A DNA stretch of 32,169 nt. Source: Planctomycetota bacterium (GTDB taxonomy: Bacteria; Planctomycetota; UBA1135; GCA-002686595). How positions within the stretch are numbered: the stretch's first letter is position 1; each line of letters starts with the position of its first letter. Of this stretch, positions 16,306-24,042 are shown piece after piece. The DNA is taken from assembly GCA_030746555.1 (NCBI GenBank), contig JASLMK010000077.1:1-32169 (forward strand), read 5' to 3'. A program made the translations under genes and the position numbers. A model generated the notes under the pieces. It saw nothing but the letters and a program-made list of their open reading frames with translations. It had not been told where the DNA came from and made no database searches.

Positions 16306-17271
16306 CTACCCTTCCTCGGCCGCCTCCACCGCGGCCTCGGCGCGCGTGAACAGCTCGCGGGCCTGGGGGTACGCCTCGTCGATGCGCAGGGCGGCGCGCG
16401 CGGCCTCGAGGGCCTGTTGCGGTTGGTCCAACTGCAGGTGGATGCGGGCCATCGTCAGATAGCAGTGCACCTGCAGCGGGTCGACGCGGACCGCGACCCG
16501 CAGGGAGATCAGCGCCTCCTTGAGCTGGCCCAGGCGCCGGTAGGCCTCACCCAGTCGGGCCTGGGCCGGGCCCGAGCGCACGGCGTCGATGGCGGCCGCG
16601 CCCCGGTACTCGGCGATCGCGCGCTCTCCCTCGCCGCGGGCCAACAGGAGATCGCCGAGGGCCAGGCGCGTCTCCATGTCCAGGGGGTTGAGGCGCTGGG
16701 CGTCGATCAACCGCTCCTCGGCCTCCTCCGTGCGGTCGAGGGCCAGCAGCGCTCCGCACAGCTTGTACTGGGCGGTGGGGGTGAGTGGGTTGCGCTCGAC
16801 CGTGGCGCGGTAGGCCGCGAGGGCGCCCTCGACGTCGCCCGTGGCGCGCAGCAGGTCTCCGAGACACAAGTGCGCCTGGGCCTTCTCGGGGCCGACGGCG
16901 ACGGCCCGGCGGGCGTGGTCGAGGGCGGCCTCGAGGGCGCCCCGTTCCTGCTCGATGTTGGCCAGCCCCAGCCAGGCCGCGCACAGGTCGTCCTCGAGGT
17001 CGACCGCCGCGCGCAGGCTGGCCTCGGCAGCATCCAGGTCCGCCAGGCGGAGCTCGACCAGCCCGCAGACCAGGTGGGCCTGGGCCGACTCGGGATGGGT
17101 CGCCAAGGCCTTGCGGGCATCCGCCAAGGCCGGGCCTAGGCGACCGTCCTGCAGGTGCTGCTTGGCGAGGATCAGGTGCGCGCCGGCGCTCTGGCCGAGC
17201 TCCCGCAGGCGCGGGACGCTGGACTCCACCGGCGGCGGTTCGGGCGAGTCTGTGGGGGGATCCTCGGCCAT
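16306..17271 (-). CDS. Tetratricopeptide repeat protein
   Basis: This 321-aa protein consists almost entirely of about eight consecutive 34-residue TPR units from about residue 30 to 305, with the usual Gly/Ala/Pro spacing (for example AHLCLGDLLRATGDVEGAL, ARLGEAYRRLGQLKEAL). There is no signal peptide, so it is probably cytoplasmic. TPR superhelices mediate protein-protein contacts; the partner is unknown. It lies opposite and between the two halves of the PKS-region locus, with its stop 18 nt from the M50-like gene's stop. The start at 17271 (MAEDPP) was preferred to 17358 because the 29 extra residues are Arg/Ala-rich and lie upstream of a TGGTACGAT -10-like box, which ends 10 nt before the ATG. 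There is no good ribosome binding site, consistent with a short leader. Confidence 0.82.
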   Translation of the reverse strand: MAEDPPTDSPEPPPVESSVPRLRELGQSAGAHLILAKQHLQDGRLGPALADARKALATHPESAQAHLVCGLVELRLADLDAAEASLRAAVDLEDDLCAAWLGLANIEQERGALEAALDHARRAVAVGPEKAQAHLCLGDLLRATGDVEGALAAYRATVERNPLTPTAQYKLCGALLALDRTEEAEERLIDAQRLNPLDMETRLALGDLLLARGEGERAIAEYRGAAAIDAVRSGPAQARLGEAYRRLGQLKEALISLRVAVRVDPLQVHCYLTMARIHLQLDQPQQALEAARAALRIDEAYPQARELFTRAEAAVEAAEEG

Positions 17272-17281
17272 GCCGCCGCGA

Positions 17282-17290
17282 ATCGTACCA
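17282..17290 (-). promoter_or_regulatory. Extended -10 box of the TPR gene
   Basis: On the minus strand TGGTACGAT carries a TGn extension and TACGAT (17282-17287), ending 10 nt before the ATG at 17271. No -35 match is seen. It has the same short-leader geometry as the box at 9328-9336. Confidence 0.35.
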
Positions 17291-17325
17291 CCCGCCGCCG
17301 CCCGCGCCGCGGGCCGGGATGGGGC

Positions 17326-17354
17326 TCGACGAGGCACGCGGCGTGCCCTAGTCT
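17326..17354 (+). promoter_or_regulatory. Candidate promoter for the hydrolase operon
   Basis: TCGACG (17326-17331), a 17-nt spacer and TAGTCT (17349-17354) give a modest sigma-70-like pair in the divergent gap. It would drive the short reading frame at 17394 and the three-gene operon from 17483. Confidence 0.3.
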
Positions 17355-17393
17355 CCACGCGCGCCCCCCCGTTTGCCGTCGGCGCCCTCGATC

Positions 17394-17480
17394 ATGACCC
17401 CTCCCGCGAGCATCGACCGGCCCTTGGAGGATGGCTCGCACCGCGCGTCGGTACCGGCCGGCAACCGGGTCGAGGGCTGA
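17394..17480 (+). CDS. Possible 28-residue leader peptide
   Basis: A short frame (ATG at 17394, TGA at 17478-17480) ends 2 nt before the GTG of the hydrolase gene. Third codon positions are about 24/27 G or C, like the real genes here, but no ribosome binding site precedes the ATG and the peptide (start MTPPASIDRPLEDG) matches nothing I know. It could be a leader or a chance frame; I list it because it fills most of the gap behind the candidate promoter. Confidence 0.2.
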   Translation: MTPPASIDRPLEDGSHRASVPAGNRVEG

Positions 17481-17482
17481 GC

Positions 17483-18376
17483 GTGGTCGAGCGCGTCAGG
17501 CTCGCGAGCGGCGTGACCCTCAGCTGTCGCTCGGTCGCGGGGGGCGCGCCGGGGGCGGGGACCGCCCTGCTGGTCCACGGCGTGAACGCCAACATGGCCT
17601 TCTGGCACCCGCACCTCGTGCAGCGCCTGCGAGGGGAGCGCCGCCTGCTGATGTACGACCTGCGCGGCCACGGCTACAGCGACATGCCCGCGGCCGGCTA
17701 CACCAGCCGCGACCTGGCCGAGGACGCCCTGGGGGTGCTGGACTCCCAGGACGTCGAGACGGCCGACCTCGTGGCCCACAGCTTCGGGGCCGCCGCCGCC
17801 CTGCAGCTGGCCTGGCGCCATCCCGGGCGCGTGCGCTCCCTGGCCCTCTTGGACGCGCGCGTCTTCGCGCTTCAGCCCGCCCTGCGCTTGAAGGACTGGG
17901 AAGGGTTCGAGCGCTGGCGCGGGCACTTCGAGCGGGCGGGGATCGAGTTCGCCCCGGAGCTCGAGGTCGACTTCCACCTGCCCGAGCTCCTGGAGGGGGA
18001 TCTCTGGGAGCAGGTGCGGCAGGGGCTGGAGAGCGACGGCTTCTTCGTGCCCCAGGGCGGGAGGCGCACGCGGGCGCGCCAGCGCAAGCTCGCGCGCGAG
18101 ACCAGCGCGGCGTCGGAGGTGCGCGATGCGGCGGGCCTGACCGCCGCGGCGCTGGGGGAGATCCCACAGCCGACCCTGGTCGTCTACGGTGCGCGCTCGG
18201 CGTACCTGCCGACGCGCGACGGCCTGGCGGCGGGGCTGCCGGACTGCCGCACGGCCCTGGTGGAGGGTGGCGGCCACAACTTCCCCTTCACCGCCCCCGA
18301 GGAGACGGCGGCGGGCATCTCGGCGTTCTGGGGCGAGCGGGCGCCGGAGGCACAGTCGGAGGGAGGCGGAGGGTGA
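17483..18376 (+). CDS. Alpha/beta-hydrolase fold protein
   Basis: This 297-aa protein is a cytoplasmic alpha/beta hydrolase of the haloperoxidase/lipase-like group. It shows the oxyanion strand TALLVHGVNANMAFW, then LMYDLRGHGYSD, and the nucleophile elbow VAHSFGAAAAL with S100. The catalytic His is in EGGGHNFPF (H265). The strand that normally ends GxxD reads VVYGARSAYL (S239-A240), so the usual acidic residue is missing; another acid may stand in, or activity may be altered. The GTG at 17483 is preceded by GAGGG at about 8 nt and gives the normal family N-terminus. It overlaps the next gene by 4 nt (GTGA), so the three genes 17483-21648 form an operon. In this setting a thioesterase-like or ester-forming role toward the PKS product is possible, but this is inference. 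Confidence 0.85.
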   Translation: MVERVRLASGVTLSCRSVAGGAPGAGTALLVHGVNANMAFWHPHLVQRLRGERRLLMYDLRGHGYSDMPAAGYTSRDLAEDALGVLDSQDVETADLVAHSFGAAAALQLAWRHPGRVRSLALLDARVFALQPALRLKDWEGFERWRGHFERAGIEFAPELEVDFHLPELLEGDLWEQVRQGLESDGFFVPQGGRRTRARQRKLARETSAASEVRDAAGLTAAALGEIPQPTLVVYGARSAYLPTRDGLAAGLPDCRTALVEGGGHNFPFTAPEETAAGISAFWGERAPEAQSEGGGG

Positions 18377-20814
18377 GCACGGCGGCGACGACCGACCCCC
18401 CGCGCCCCTTGGCGATCGGCCACTTCCGGCGCGTCGCCGAGCGCGGCTTCGGCGACGGGGTCAACGCCTACGCCTACAGCACGGCCTGGTTCCGCAACCA
18501 CCTCTACGTGGGCTCCAACCGGCACACGATGCCGCTGGTCTTGATGCAGGCCACCTGGGACGTGAACCTCGAGCCCCCGCCCGTGCCGCTGATGCCCATG
18601 AAGGACATGGACCTGCGCGGGCAGATCTGGCGCTACAGCCCCGAGCACGGCACCTGGACCCTGGCCTACCGCGCGCCTCTGATCCGGGTGGGCGAGCGCC
18701 AGGTGCCGTTGTTCCTGGCCTTCCGCTGCATGACCGTCTTCCAGGGGACGAGCGATCCCGCGCCCGCGATCTACACCCTGCCCATCCAGGGCCGCTTCGC
18801 GCCGCGGCGCTCGATCCTGCGCTCCTACGACGGCGAGCACTTCGAGGAGCTGCCCCAGCCGCGCCTGCCCGAGGACCCGGTGGAGTGGCGCTCGTTCCGC
18901 GGCGTCGTGCCCTTCAAGGGGCGCCTGTTCGTCGCGCCGGCTTCCAGCCAGGTGAACCCGAGCGCCGCCGCGGCCGCCGACGACACCAAGGGCCTGCAGA
19001 CCCTGCCGAACACGGCGGCCGGGGCCAGCGTGCGCTGCAGCGCCGACCCCGCCAGCGGCGTGTGGGAGCCGAGCTCTCCACCGCACATGGGCGACCCGAC
19101 CAACCTGGGCCTGTTCGACCTGGCCGTCTGCGGCGATCGGCTGTACGTGGGCACGATGAACGTGCGCGAGGGCTTCCAGTTGTGGAGCACCGACGGCGAG
19201 GGGCCCGGACCCCACCGCTGGGAGAAGGTCCTCGACCGCGGCGCGGACCGAGGGATCCTCAACCAGTGCATCATGTGCATGGCCGAGCTCGACGGCGCGC
19301 TCTACCTCGGAAGCTGCATCCAAAACGGCGGGCACGACAAGCGCAACAACATCGGACCGGCGGCGGGGGAGGTGCTGCGCGTGCACCCCGACGGCTCTTG
19401 GGATCTGGTCATGGGGCAGCCGCGCCGCACGCGGCAGGGCCTCAAGGTTCCGCTCAGCGGGTACGGTCCGGGCTTCGACAACCCTTTCGCCGGCTACATC
19501 TGGCGCATGTGCGTGCACGAGGGCGCCCTGTACGTCGGGACCGGCGAGATGACGCCGATGATTCCCTACACCGACCGCTCGCGCTGGCCCGAGCACGCGC
19601 GCCGGCTGTGCGACCGGGCCTCGATCGAGCTGTTCATGAAGCTGCGCGGAGGCGCGGACCTCTGGCGCACGACCGACGGGGAGGGCTGGGTGCCGGTGAC
19701 GCGCAACGGCTTCGGGAACCACTACAACATGGGGATCCGCGGCCTGATCTCGACCCCCGCCGGCCTGTTCGTGGGGACCGCCAATCCCTTCGGACCCGAG
19801 ATTGCGATCGAGGGGCCAGGCGGCTGGGGCTACCAACCCAATCCGCGCGGCGGCCTGGAGATCTGGCACGGCGCCCCCGAGCACGCCGGCTTCGAGCAGC
19901 TCGGCGAGCCGCCTGAAGCGGTCGCGCTGGGGACGGGGGGCGCGCCCGCCGCGGCGGGCGCGGGCGGGGGCGTCGGCCGGTGGGTCCACGCGGTGGACGA
20001 CCTCGACGCCCTGTTGTGGGAGGCCTGCGGCACCGACCCGATGTTGCGCGCGGGGCTTGCCGAGCCGCACCTGTGCGGCCCAGCGCCGACGGTCTCCGCG
20101 GAAGTGGACGACTACTACGGCGGCGCCCGCGCGCGCAACGTCGGGTACTGGAGTGGGAAGGCCCCTACCCCGGCGGTCGCCTCGCGCGCCCTGGTTCTGG
20201 AGCTCGCGCGGCCGCTCCTGGAGGACGCTCCCGAGGAAGGGACCCTCGACCTCGCGGTCTTGGGGCAGGGCGTCGAGGAGCTCGTCGCCGCCCTCGAGGA
20301 CCTCGACGAGCGCCTGCGCCCCCAAGCCGCGTGCTGGTCGGATGAGCGGCTCGCGGCGGCCGGGGACGAGGGGGCCACGGCCTTGGAGGACGCCGGCCTC
20401 GACGCGGTCCTGTGGATCGAGGGACCCTCGGAGGTCGGGCTCCCCGAGTCCCTGGCCGAGGTCGCCCGTGTCCTGCGCCCCGGAGGTCGCCTGCGCGCCG
20501 CCGAGCTGTTGGGCGGGAGAGCGGAGGGCGGAGGCGGACTCGCCGAGTCCGCGGCCTACCGAACCGCCGTCTCGCGCTCCGCCCTCACGGGCGCCGTCGT
20601 CGAGGACGTCACCGACCGCACCTGGGAGCCGTTCTTCTCCCACAGCCGGCGCTTCTTCCTGGCTCGCTTCCTCCTGCAGCAGATCGACGAAGAGCGGCGC
20701 GAGGCCGCCTTGGCGGCCCTGCCCGGGGGCGGCCGCGCCGTCGGCGCCTACATCCTGGCGGGGGCGGAGCTGGATGCCGGCGCGCCCCCGACTCCCGACC
20801 CCACAGGTCCCTGA
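18373..20814 (+). CDS. Beta-propeller fused to methyltransferase-like domain
   Basis: This 813-aa protein has no signal peptide. Residues about 10-500 look like a beta-propeller: recurring strands such as NHLYVGSN, GRLFVAPAS, DRLYVGTMN, GALYLGSCI, GALYVGTGEM and AGLFVGTAN, each paired with a LWxxxDGE or similar turn. I do not recognise a named family. A Gly/Ala-rich linker at about 518-535 leads into residues about 600-800, which resemble the second half of a class I SAM methyltransferase: LAEVARVLRPGGRLRAAELL (about 693-712) and a C-terminal RRFFLARFLLQQID segment. The motif I position reads LDLAVLGQGVEE instead of DxGxGxG, so SAM binding is doubtful. The start is GTG with GGAGGCGGAG just upstream, overlapping the hydrolase stop. 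The sulfotransferase begins 3 nt after the stop. The function is unknown. Confidence 0.8.
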   Translation: MSTAATTDPPRPLAIGHFRRVAERGFGDGVNAYAYSTAWFRNHLYVGSNRHTMPLVLMQATWDVNLEPPPVPLMPMKDMDLRGQIWRYSPEHGTWTLAYRAPLIRVGERQVPLFLAFRCMTVFQGTSDPAPAIYTLPIQGRFAPRRSILRSYDGEHFEELPQPRLPEDPVEWRSFRGVVPFKGRLFVAPASSQVNPSAAAAADDTKGLQTLPNTAAGASVRCSADPASGVWEPSSPPHMGDPTNLGLFDLAVCGDRLYVGTMNVREGFQLWSTDGEGPGPHRWEKVLDRGADRGILNQCIMCMAELDGALYLGSCIQNGGHDKRNNIGPAAGEVLRVHPDGSWDLVMGQPRRTRQGLKVPLSGYGPGFDNPFAGYIWRMCVHEGALYVGTGEMTPMIPYTDRSRWPEHARRLCDRASIELFMKLRGGADLWRTTDGEGWVPVTRNGFGNHYNMGIRGLISTPAGLFVGTANPFGPEIAIEGPGGWGYQPNPRGGLEIWHGAPEHAGFEQLGEPPEAVALGTGGAPAAAGAGGGVGRWVHAVDDLDALLWEACGTDPMLRAGLAEPHLCGPAPTVSAEVDDYYGGARARNVGYWSGKAPTPAVASRALVLELARPLLEDAPEEGTLDLAVLGQGVEELVAALEDLDERLRPQAACWSDERLAAAGDEGATALEDAGLDAVLWIEGPSEVGLPESLAEVARVLRPGGRLRAAELLGGRAEGGGGLAESAAYRTAVSRSALTGAVVEDVTDRTWEPFFSHSRRFFLARFLLQQIDEERREAALAALPGGGRAVGAYILAGAELDAGAPPTPDPTGP

Positions 20815-20817
20815 CCC

Positions 20818-21648
20818 ATGGAACCGGAAACGACCCTCCGACCCGGCTTCGTCGTCATCGGTGCCCAGAAGAGCGGCACGACCGCCCTCTTCGAGTACCT
20901 CTCGGCCCATCCCGACGTCGCGCCGCCGACGACCAAGGAGATCAACTACTTCCTGTGCGGTACCCTCTACGCCCGCGGGCTCGACTACTACCACGGCCAC
21001 TTCCCCGACGCCGATCCGTCCCGTCCCGAGCTGGTCACCTTCGAGGCCTCTCCCAACTACCTGACGAGCGCCGAGGCGCCGGAGCGCATCCGAGACTACG
21101 ACCCGCGGATGAGGCTCCTGTGCCTGCTCCGCGATCCCGTGCCGCGTGCCTTCTCCGCCTGGCAGATGTACCGGCGCTGGACCAAACGCAACCCCGAGTG
21201 GTTCTTCGAGTGGATCTACGAGTGCGATCGGGAGATCGGCCGCGACCGCTACGTGCGCCGCGGGAGCGACTTCGGCGCGGACTTCGAGGCCGACATGCGC
21301 AGCGAGCTGGAGGTGCTCGCCGACGGCGGTCGGACGGAGATGCCGATCCTGCGCCACGGGAACTACTGCGAGCAGCTCGAGGCCTACCTGGCCTGCTTCC
21401 CGCGCGAGCAGCTGTGGATCGAGGACCAGGGGCGGTTCACGGCCGAGACGCGGCGGGTCGTGGGGGAGGCGGAGGCCTTCGTCGGGTTGGGGCAGAGCGA
21501 GCTCGCCGACAGCGAGCTTGCGCCGGTCTTCGTCGGCGACTACTCCCGCGAGATCCCCGCCGGCGCCGTCGGGTTGCTGCGCGAGCACTACGCGCCGGCC
21601 AATCGCGCCCTCTTCGAGCTCCTCGGCCGCGAGTTCCCCTGGACGTGA
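20818..21648 (+). CDS. PAPS-dependent sulfotransferase
   Basis: This 276-aa member of the Sulfotransfer_1/heparan N-sulfotransferase-like group transfers sulfate from PAPS to a hydroxyl or amine acceptor. The 5'-phosphosulfate loop is VVIGAQKSGTTALFEYL with K18. The 3'-phosphate site is LLRDPVPRAFSAW with R105 and S113. The acceptor-side segment KEINYFL is typical of the family. Length is normal and no signal peptide is seen, so it is cytoplasmic. The ATG follows the propeller-methyltransferase stop by 3 nt; the operon 17483-21648 ends here. Given the PKS nearby, sulfation of a lipid or polyketide-like product is likely, but the acceptor cannot be read from sequence. The convergent esterase gene ends 18 nt downstream. 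Confidence 0.92.
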   Translation: MEPETTLRPGFVVIGAQKSGTTALFEYLSAHPDVAPPTTKEINYFLCGTLYARGLDYYHGHFPDADPSRPELVTFEASPNYLTSAEAPERIRDYDPRMRLLCLLRDPVPRAFSAWQMYRRWTKRNPEWFFEWIYECDREIGRDRYVRRGSDFGADFEADMRSELEVLADGGRTEMPILRHGNYCEQLEAYLACFPREQLWIEDQGRFTAETRRVVGEAEAFVGLGQSELADSELAPVFVGDYSREIPAGAVGLLREHYAPANRALFELLGREFPWT

Positions 21649-21666
21649 TTCCGTCCCGTGGCGCCC

Positions 21667-22788
21667 TCAGGGCCGCAGCGGGTGGGTCGAGAAGAAGCGC
21701 CACATCGCCTTGGAGGCGCTCACCGCCTTGCTGACCTCTCCCGTGCCGCTGCGCTTCTCCGCCCGCGTCACCTGTCCGCCGGGCCAGGTGTGGCCGCCGT
21801 CCTCGAGGGTCCACAGCACGACGTCGCCGCCGGCCTCACCTCCCGGGTACTCCCGGCGCACCCCCTTGCCGAAGCGCCGCTCGACCGGCTCGGCGGCGCA
21901 GCCGTTCAGGGCCGCCCACGACCGGATGACCTCGGGCACGGGCTTGAAGGGATAGGGCTCGAAGACGGACTTGGAGCCGCGCGAGCTGCCGCCGCCGAGG
22001 ACTCCACCCTGGTAGGGGGCGAATTCGTCGTGCAGGCCGTGGAAGTGCATGACGGGCACGGGGCGCGCGGGCTTGGCGCCGAACTCCTCGGCCGCCGCCT
22101 GGCCGGCGACCGGAGCGATGGAGGCGATGCGATCGGAGAGCTCGGTCGCCAGGCGGTAGCACATCTGGCCGCCGTTGGAGATGCCGGTGGCGTGGATGCG
22201 CTTGGGGTCCACGGAGAAGAAGCGCGCCACGTCGTCGAGCACCGCCCGGAAGTAGGCCACGTCGTCGACCTTCGCCTGCCGGGGGTCCTTGGTGGGGTGG
22301 CCGGTGTTCCAGAACAGCAGGCGGTCGGTGTGGTCGGTGTGGGTGCCGGCGGCGTAGAGGACCAGGAACCCCTCGCGCTCGGAGACCTCGTCGAGGCCGG
22401 TGATGTGGCGCATGAGCGTCGCGAAGCCGCCCCCGCCGTGGAGCACCACAACCAGGGGGGTGGGCTTGGCCGGGACGTAGCTCGCTGGCACGTGGAGCTC
22501 GTAGTAGCGCTCCTTCCCCGCCAGGGTGAGCTTGCGTCCGTAGTTCCCCGGTCCGCGGGTGGGCATCGCTGTCGCCTGGTCGGGGGGAGGGTCGGCGATC
22601 CACCGCAAGGAGACGCGGTAGTCGCGGCGGGGCAGCAGGCCGCCCGGTCCGGGCGAGGTCCCCTTCTCGTCCCCGCCGCTCCTGCCGAGGCTCCCCGAGG
22701 CCACCGCCCGGCGGGCACAGGCGGGAGAGAGGGCGGTCACCACGATCAACAACAGGAGCAGTCCGGGGCGCAGGGTGGCGTCCAGCAT
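21667..22788 (-). CDS. Secreted PHB-depolymerase/LpqC-type esterase
   Basis: This 373-aa exported esterase belongs to the polyhydroxybutyrate depolymerase/feruloyl esterase-like family (alpha/beta fold). The N-terminus is a hydrophobic signal with a weak lipobox (LSPAC, Cys24), so it may be a lipoprotein. Catalytic elements: oxyanion region VVVLHGGGG; nucleophile TGISNGGQM (S204); acid HGLHDEFAPY (D254); His EDGGHTWPGG (H333). The family hydrolyses short-chain or aromatic esters; the substrate here is unknown. The ATG at 22788 was chosen because a TATACT box at 22841-22846 would place transcription start downstream of the other in-frame ATG (22866). It converges on the sulfotransferase gene; it could act on the same product, but it has its own promoter. 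Confidence 0.9.
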   Translation of the reverse strand: MLDATLRPGLLLLLIVVTALSPACARRAVASGSLGRSGGDEKGTSPGPGGLLPRRDYRVSLRWIADPPPDQATAMPTRGPGNYGRKLTLAGKERYYELHVPASYVPAKPTPLVVVLHGGGGFATLMRHITGLDEVSEREGFLVLYAAGTHTDHTDRLLFWNTGHPTKDPRQAKVDDVAYFRAVLDDVARFFSVDPKRIHATGISNGGQMCYRLATELSDRIASIAPVAGQAAAEEFGAKPARPVPVMHFHGLHDEFAPYQGGVLGGGSSRGSKSVFEPYPFKPVPEVIRSWAALNGCAAEPVERRFGKGVRREYPGGEAGGDVVLWTLEDGGHTWPGGQVTRAEKRSGTGEVSKAVSASKAMWRFFSTHPLRP

Positions 22789-22840
22789 GGAGGAGGGCGG
22801 AGTCGGGGGTGGGTGGGAGGGGCGGTGGCGGGCGGGGCCG

Positions 22841-22846
22841 AGTATA
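22841..22846 (-). promoter_or_regulatory. -10 box TATACT of the esterase gene
   Basis: On the minus strand TATACT is a five-of-six match to TATAAT, about 52 nt before the ATG at 22788. The 17-nt position upstream reads CCCGTG, so no -35 is evident. The divergent gap 22789-23001 also carries the box at 22970. Confidence 0.45.
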
Positions 22847-22969
22847 GCCGAGCCGCCACGCGGCACGGGGCAGCGGTAGGCTTCCTACGCAGGAGGATCG
22901 AGCGCCTTTGCACGGAGTGTGCAGGGGATTCCGCGCACCGGTCGGGAACGAGAGCCCGGCCCGGGCGCC

Positions 22970-22975
22970 TAGAAT
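22970..22975 (+). promoter_or_regulatory. -10 box TAGAAT of the CobW-type gene
   Basis: TAGAAT in the context GCCTAGAATGGGG lies 26 nt before the ATG at 23002, giving a leader of about 20 nt. No -35 match at 17 nt and no Zur-like palindrome were seen. Confidence 0.45.
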
Positions 22976-23001
22976 GGGGCGCTCCACCCCAGACCCGATC
23001 C

Positions 23002-23973
<972 letters not shown>

Positions 23974-23998
23974 GGCGCGCGGCCGTCGTCCGTTGGGT

Positions 23999-24026
23999 GT
24001 CGCCGCCCCGCCGAGGGTGGGGCGAC
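23999..24026. terminator. Second stem-loop between convergent genes
   Basis: GTCGCC-CCCC (one bulged G) pairs with GGGGCGAC in the gap between the CobW-type gene and the FG-GAP gene. Its symmetry would let it serve both convergent transcripts. No T-run is present on either side. Confidence 0.3.
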
Positions 24027-24042
24027 GCCTGGTCGCGGAGTC

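Noticed and set aside
17394..17480. Calling the 28-codon frame a RiPP precursor
   Set aside because: There is no double-Gly or other leader cleavage motif, no core-like Cys/Ser/Thr richness and no binding site; only a possible leader peptide is listed.
18184..21588. Very long minus-strand open frame (over 1100 codons)
   Set aside because: It is antisense to the hydrolase, propeller-methyltransferase and sulfotransferase genes, which have clear motifs and start/stop overlaps. The frame is open only because of high GC, and its translation has no domain.
21658..23001. Upstream extension of the CobW-type gene
   Set aside because: It is antisense to the secreted esterase and upstream of the -10 box at 22970; the GTPase family starts at the ATG 23002.
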